A stretch of DNA of 40,403 bases, taken from positions 1 through 40,403 of the forward strand of contig JAAYPK010000107.1 of NCBI GenBank assembly GCA_012519845.1, read 5' to 3'. Positions 40,356 through 40,403 of this stretch are shown here, piece after piece. The stretch comes from Clostridiales bacterium. GTDB lineage: Bacteria > Bacillota > Clostridia > Clostridiales > Clostridiaceae. Positions within the stretch are counted from its first letter, which is position 1. Every line of letters begins with the position of its first letter. The notes below the pieces were generated by a model, which saw only the letters and a program-made list of their open reading frames with translations, did no database searches and was not told the origin of the DNA. The position numbers and the translations under genes were made by a program.

Positions 40356-40403
40356 ATTTTTATCCTGTTTTTCTTGATTTTTTAATTATTTAAAGTAAGG
40401 TAT

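Noticed and set aside
1-40403. CRISPR array, tRNA, rRNA, insertion sequence or prophage genes
   Set aside because: No regularly spaced repeats, cloverleaf-type RNA, transposase or phage structural genes were recognisable.

Overview
The window reads as a chromosomal segment of a spore-forming, low-GC Clostridium (Clostridiaceae, cluster I type). Evidence: base composition is very AT-rich, ribosome binding sites are strong GGAGG type, codon use is AT-biased, the spore-surface protein genes are Cys-rich, and DUF2975/YozG-type, DUF1858/hemerythrin and DUF3343 genes are present. No tRNA, rRNA, CRISPR array, phage or transposase gene was seen. Most genes lie on the + strand. The species cannot be named from this sequence alone.

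Layout. 1-4 kb: a rhomboid protease gene broken by one in-frame stop, a small membrane protein, a 3-methyladenine DNA glycosylase, and a three-gene operon (DUF1858 protein, unknown protein, hemerythrin) behind a palindrome of the clostridial HcpR (nitrosative stress) type. 3.4-4 kb: a nested inverted repeat, one copy of a repeated hairpin, and two tiny basic-protein genes on the - strand. 4.1-8.1 kb: a DUF2975 membrane protein with its XRE regulator, then a TetR regulator and a MacB-like ABC transporter behind a promoter covered by two palindromic operators. 8.4-11.6 kb: an ABC-2 exporter pair, aldo/keto reductase and alpha/beta hydrolase. 11.7-14.5 kb: a sigma factor/anti-sigma-like pair, a MazG-type pyrophosphohydrolase and ketopantoate reductase.

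14.7-26.2 kb is a spore-surface island. It holds two diverged copies of one coat-like protein (22 versus 7 cysteines), a Cys-rich DUF4489-like protein, a propeller/coiled-coil protein, a beta-propeller with a coat-like C-terminal domain, a collagen-like exosporium protein gene broken by one stop codon, a family 8 glycosyltransferase next to it, and a FliD-like protein. Three of these genes share sigma-K-like promoters (CACC, 15-16 bp, CATA-type). Cysteine desulfurase, amine oxidase and DUF3343 genes are interleaved.

26.4-40.4 kb: cyclopropane fatty acid synthase, an amidohydrolase/ECF S-component pair, a MutS2-like ATPase lacking the Smr domain, a frameshifted diguanylate cyclase, a secreted CBM26-phosphoesterase behind an 11-bp-periodic array of PhoP-box-like repeats, a 1001-residue secreted ricin-lectin/TSP3/lipase protein, endonuclease IV and an NAD-dependent epimerase.

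Three points stand out. Four genes carry single-base lesions (two in-frame TAA codons, one frameshift, one missing start codon). A ~75-nt two-stem hairpin family occurs three times with compensatory changes in the inner stem. Several regulatory sites match the function of the genes they precede.
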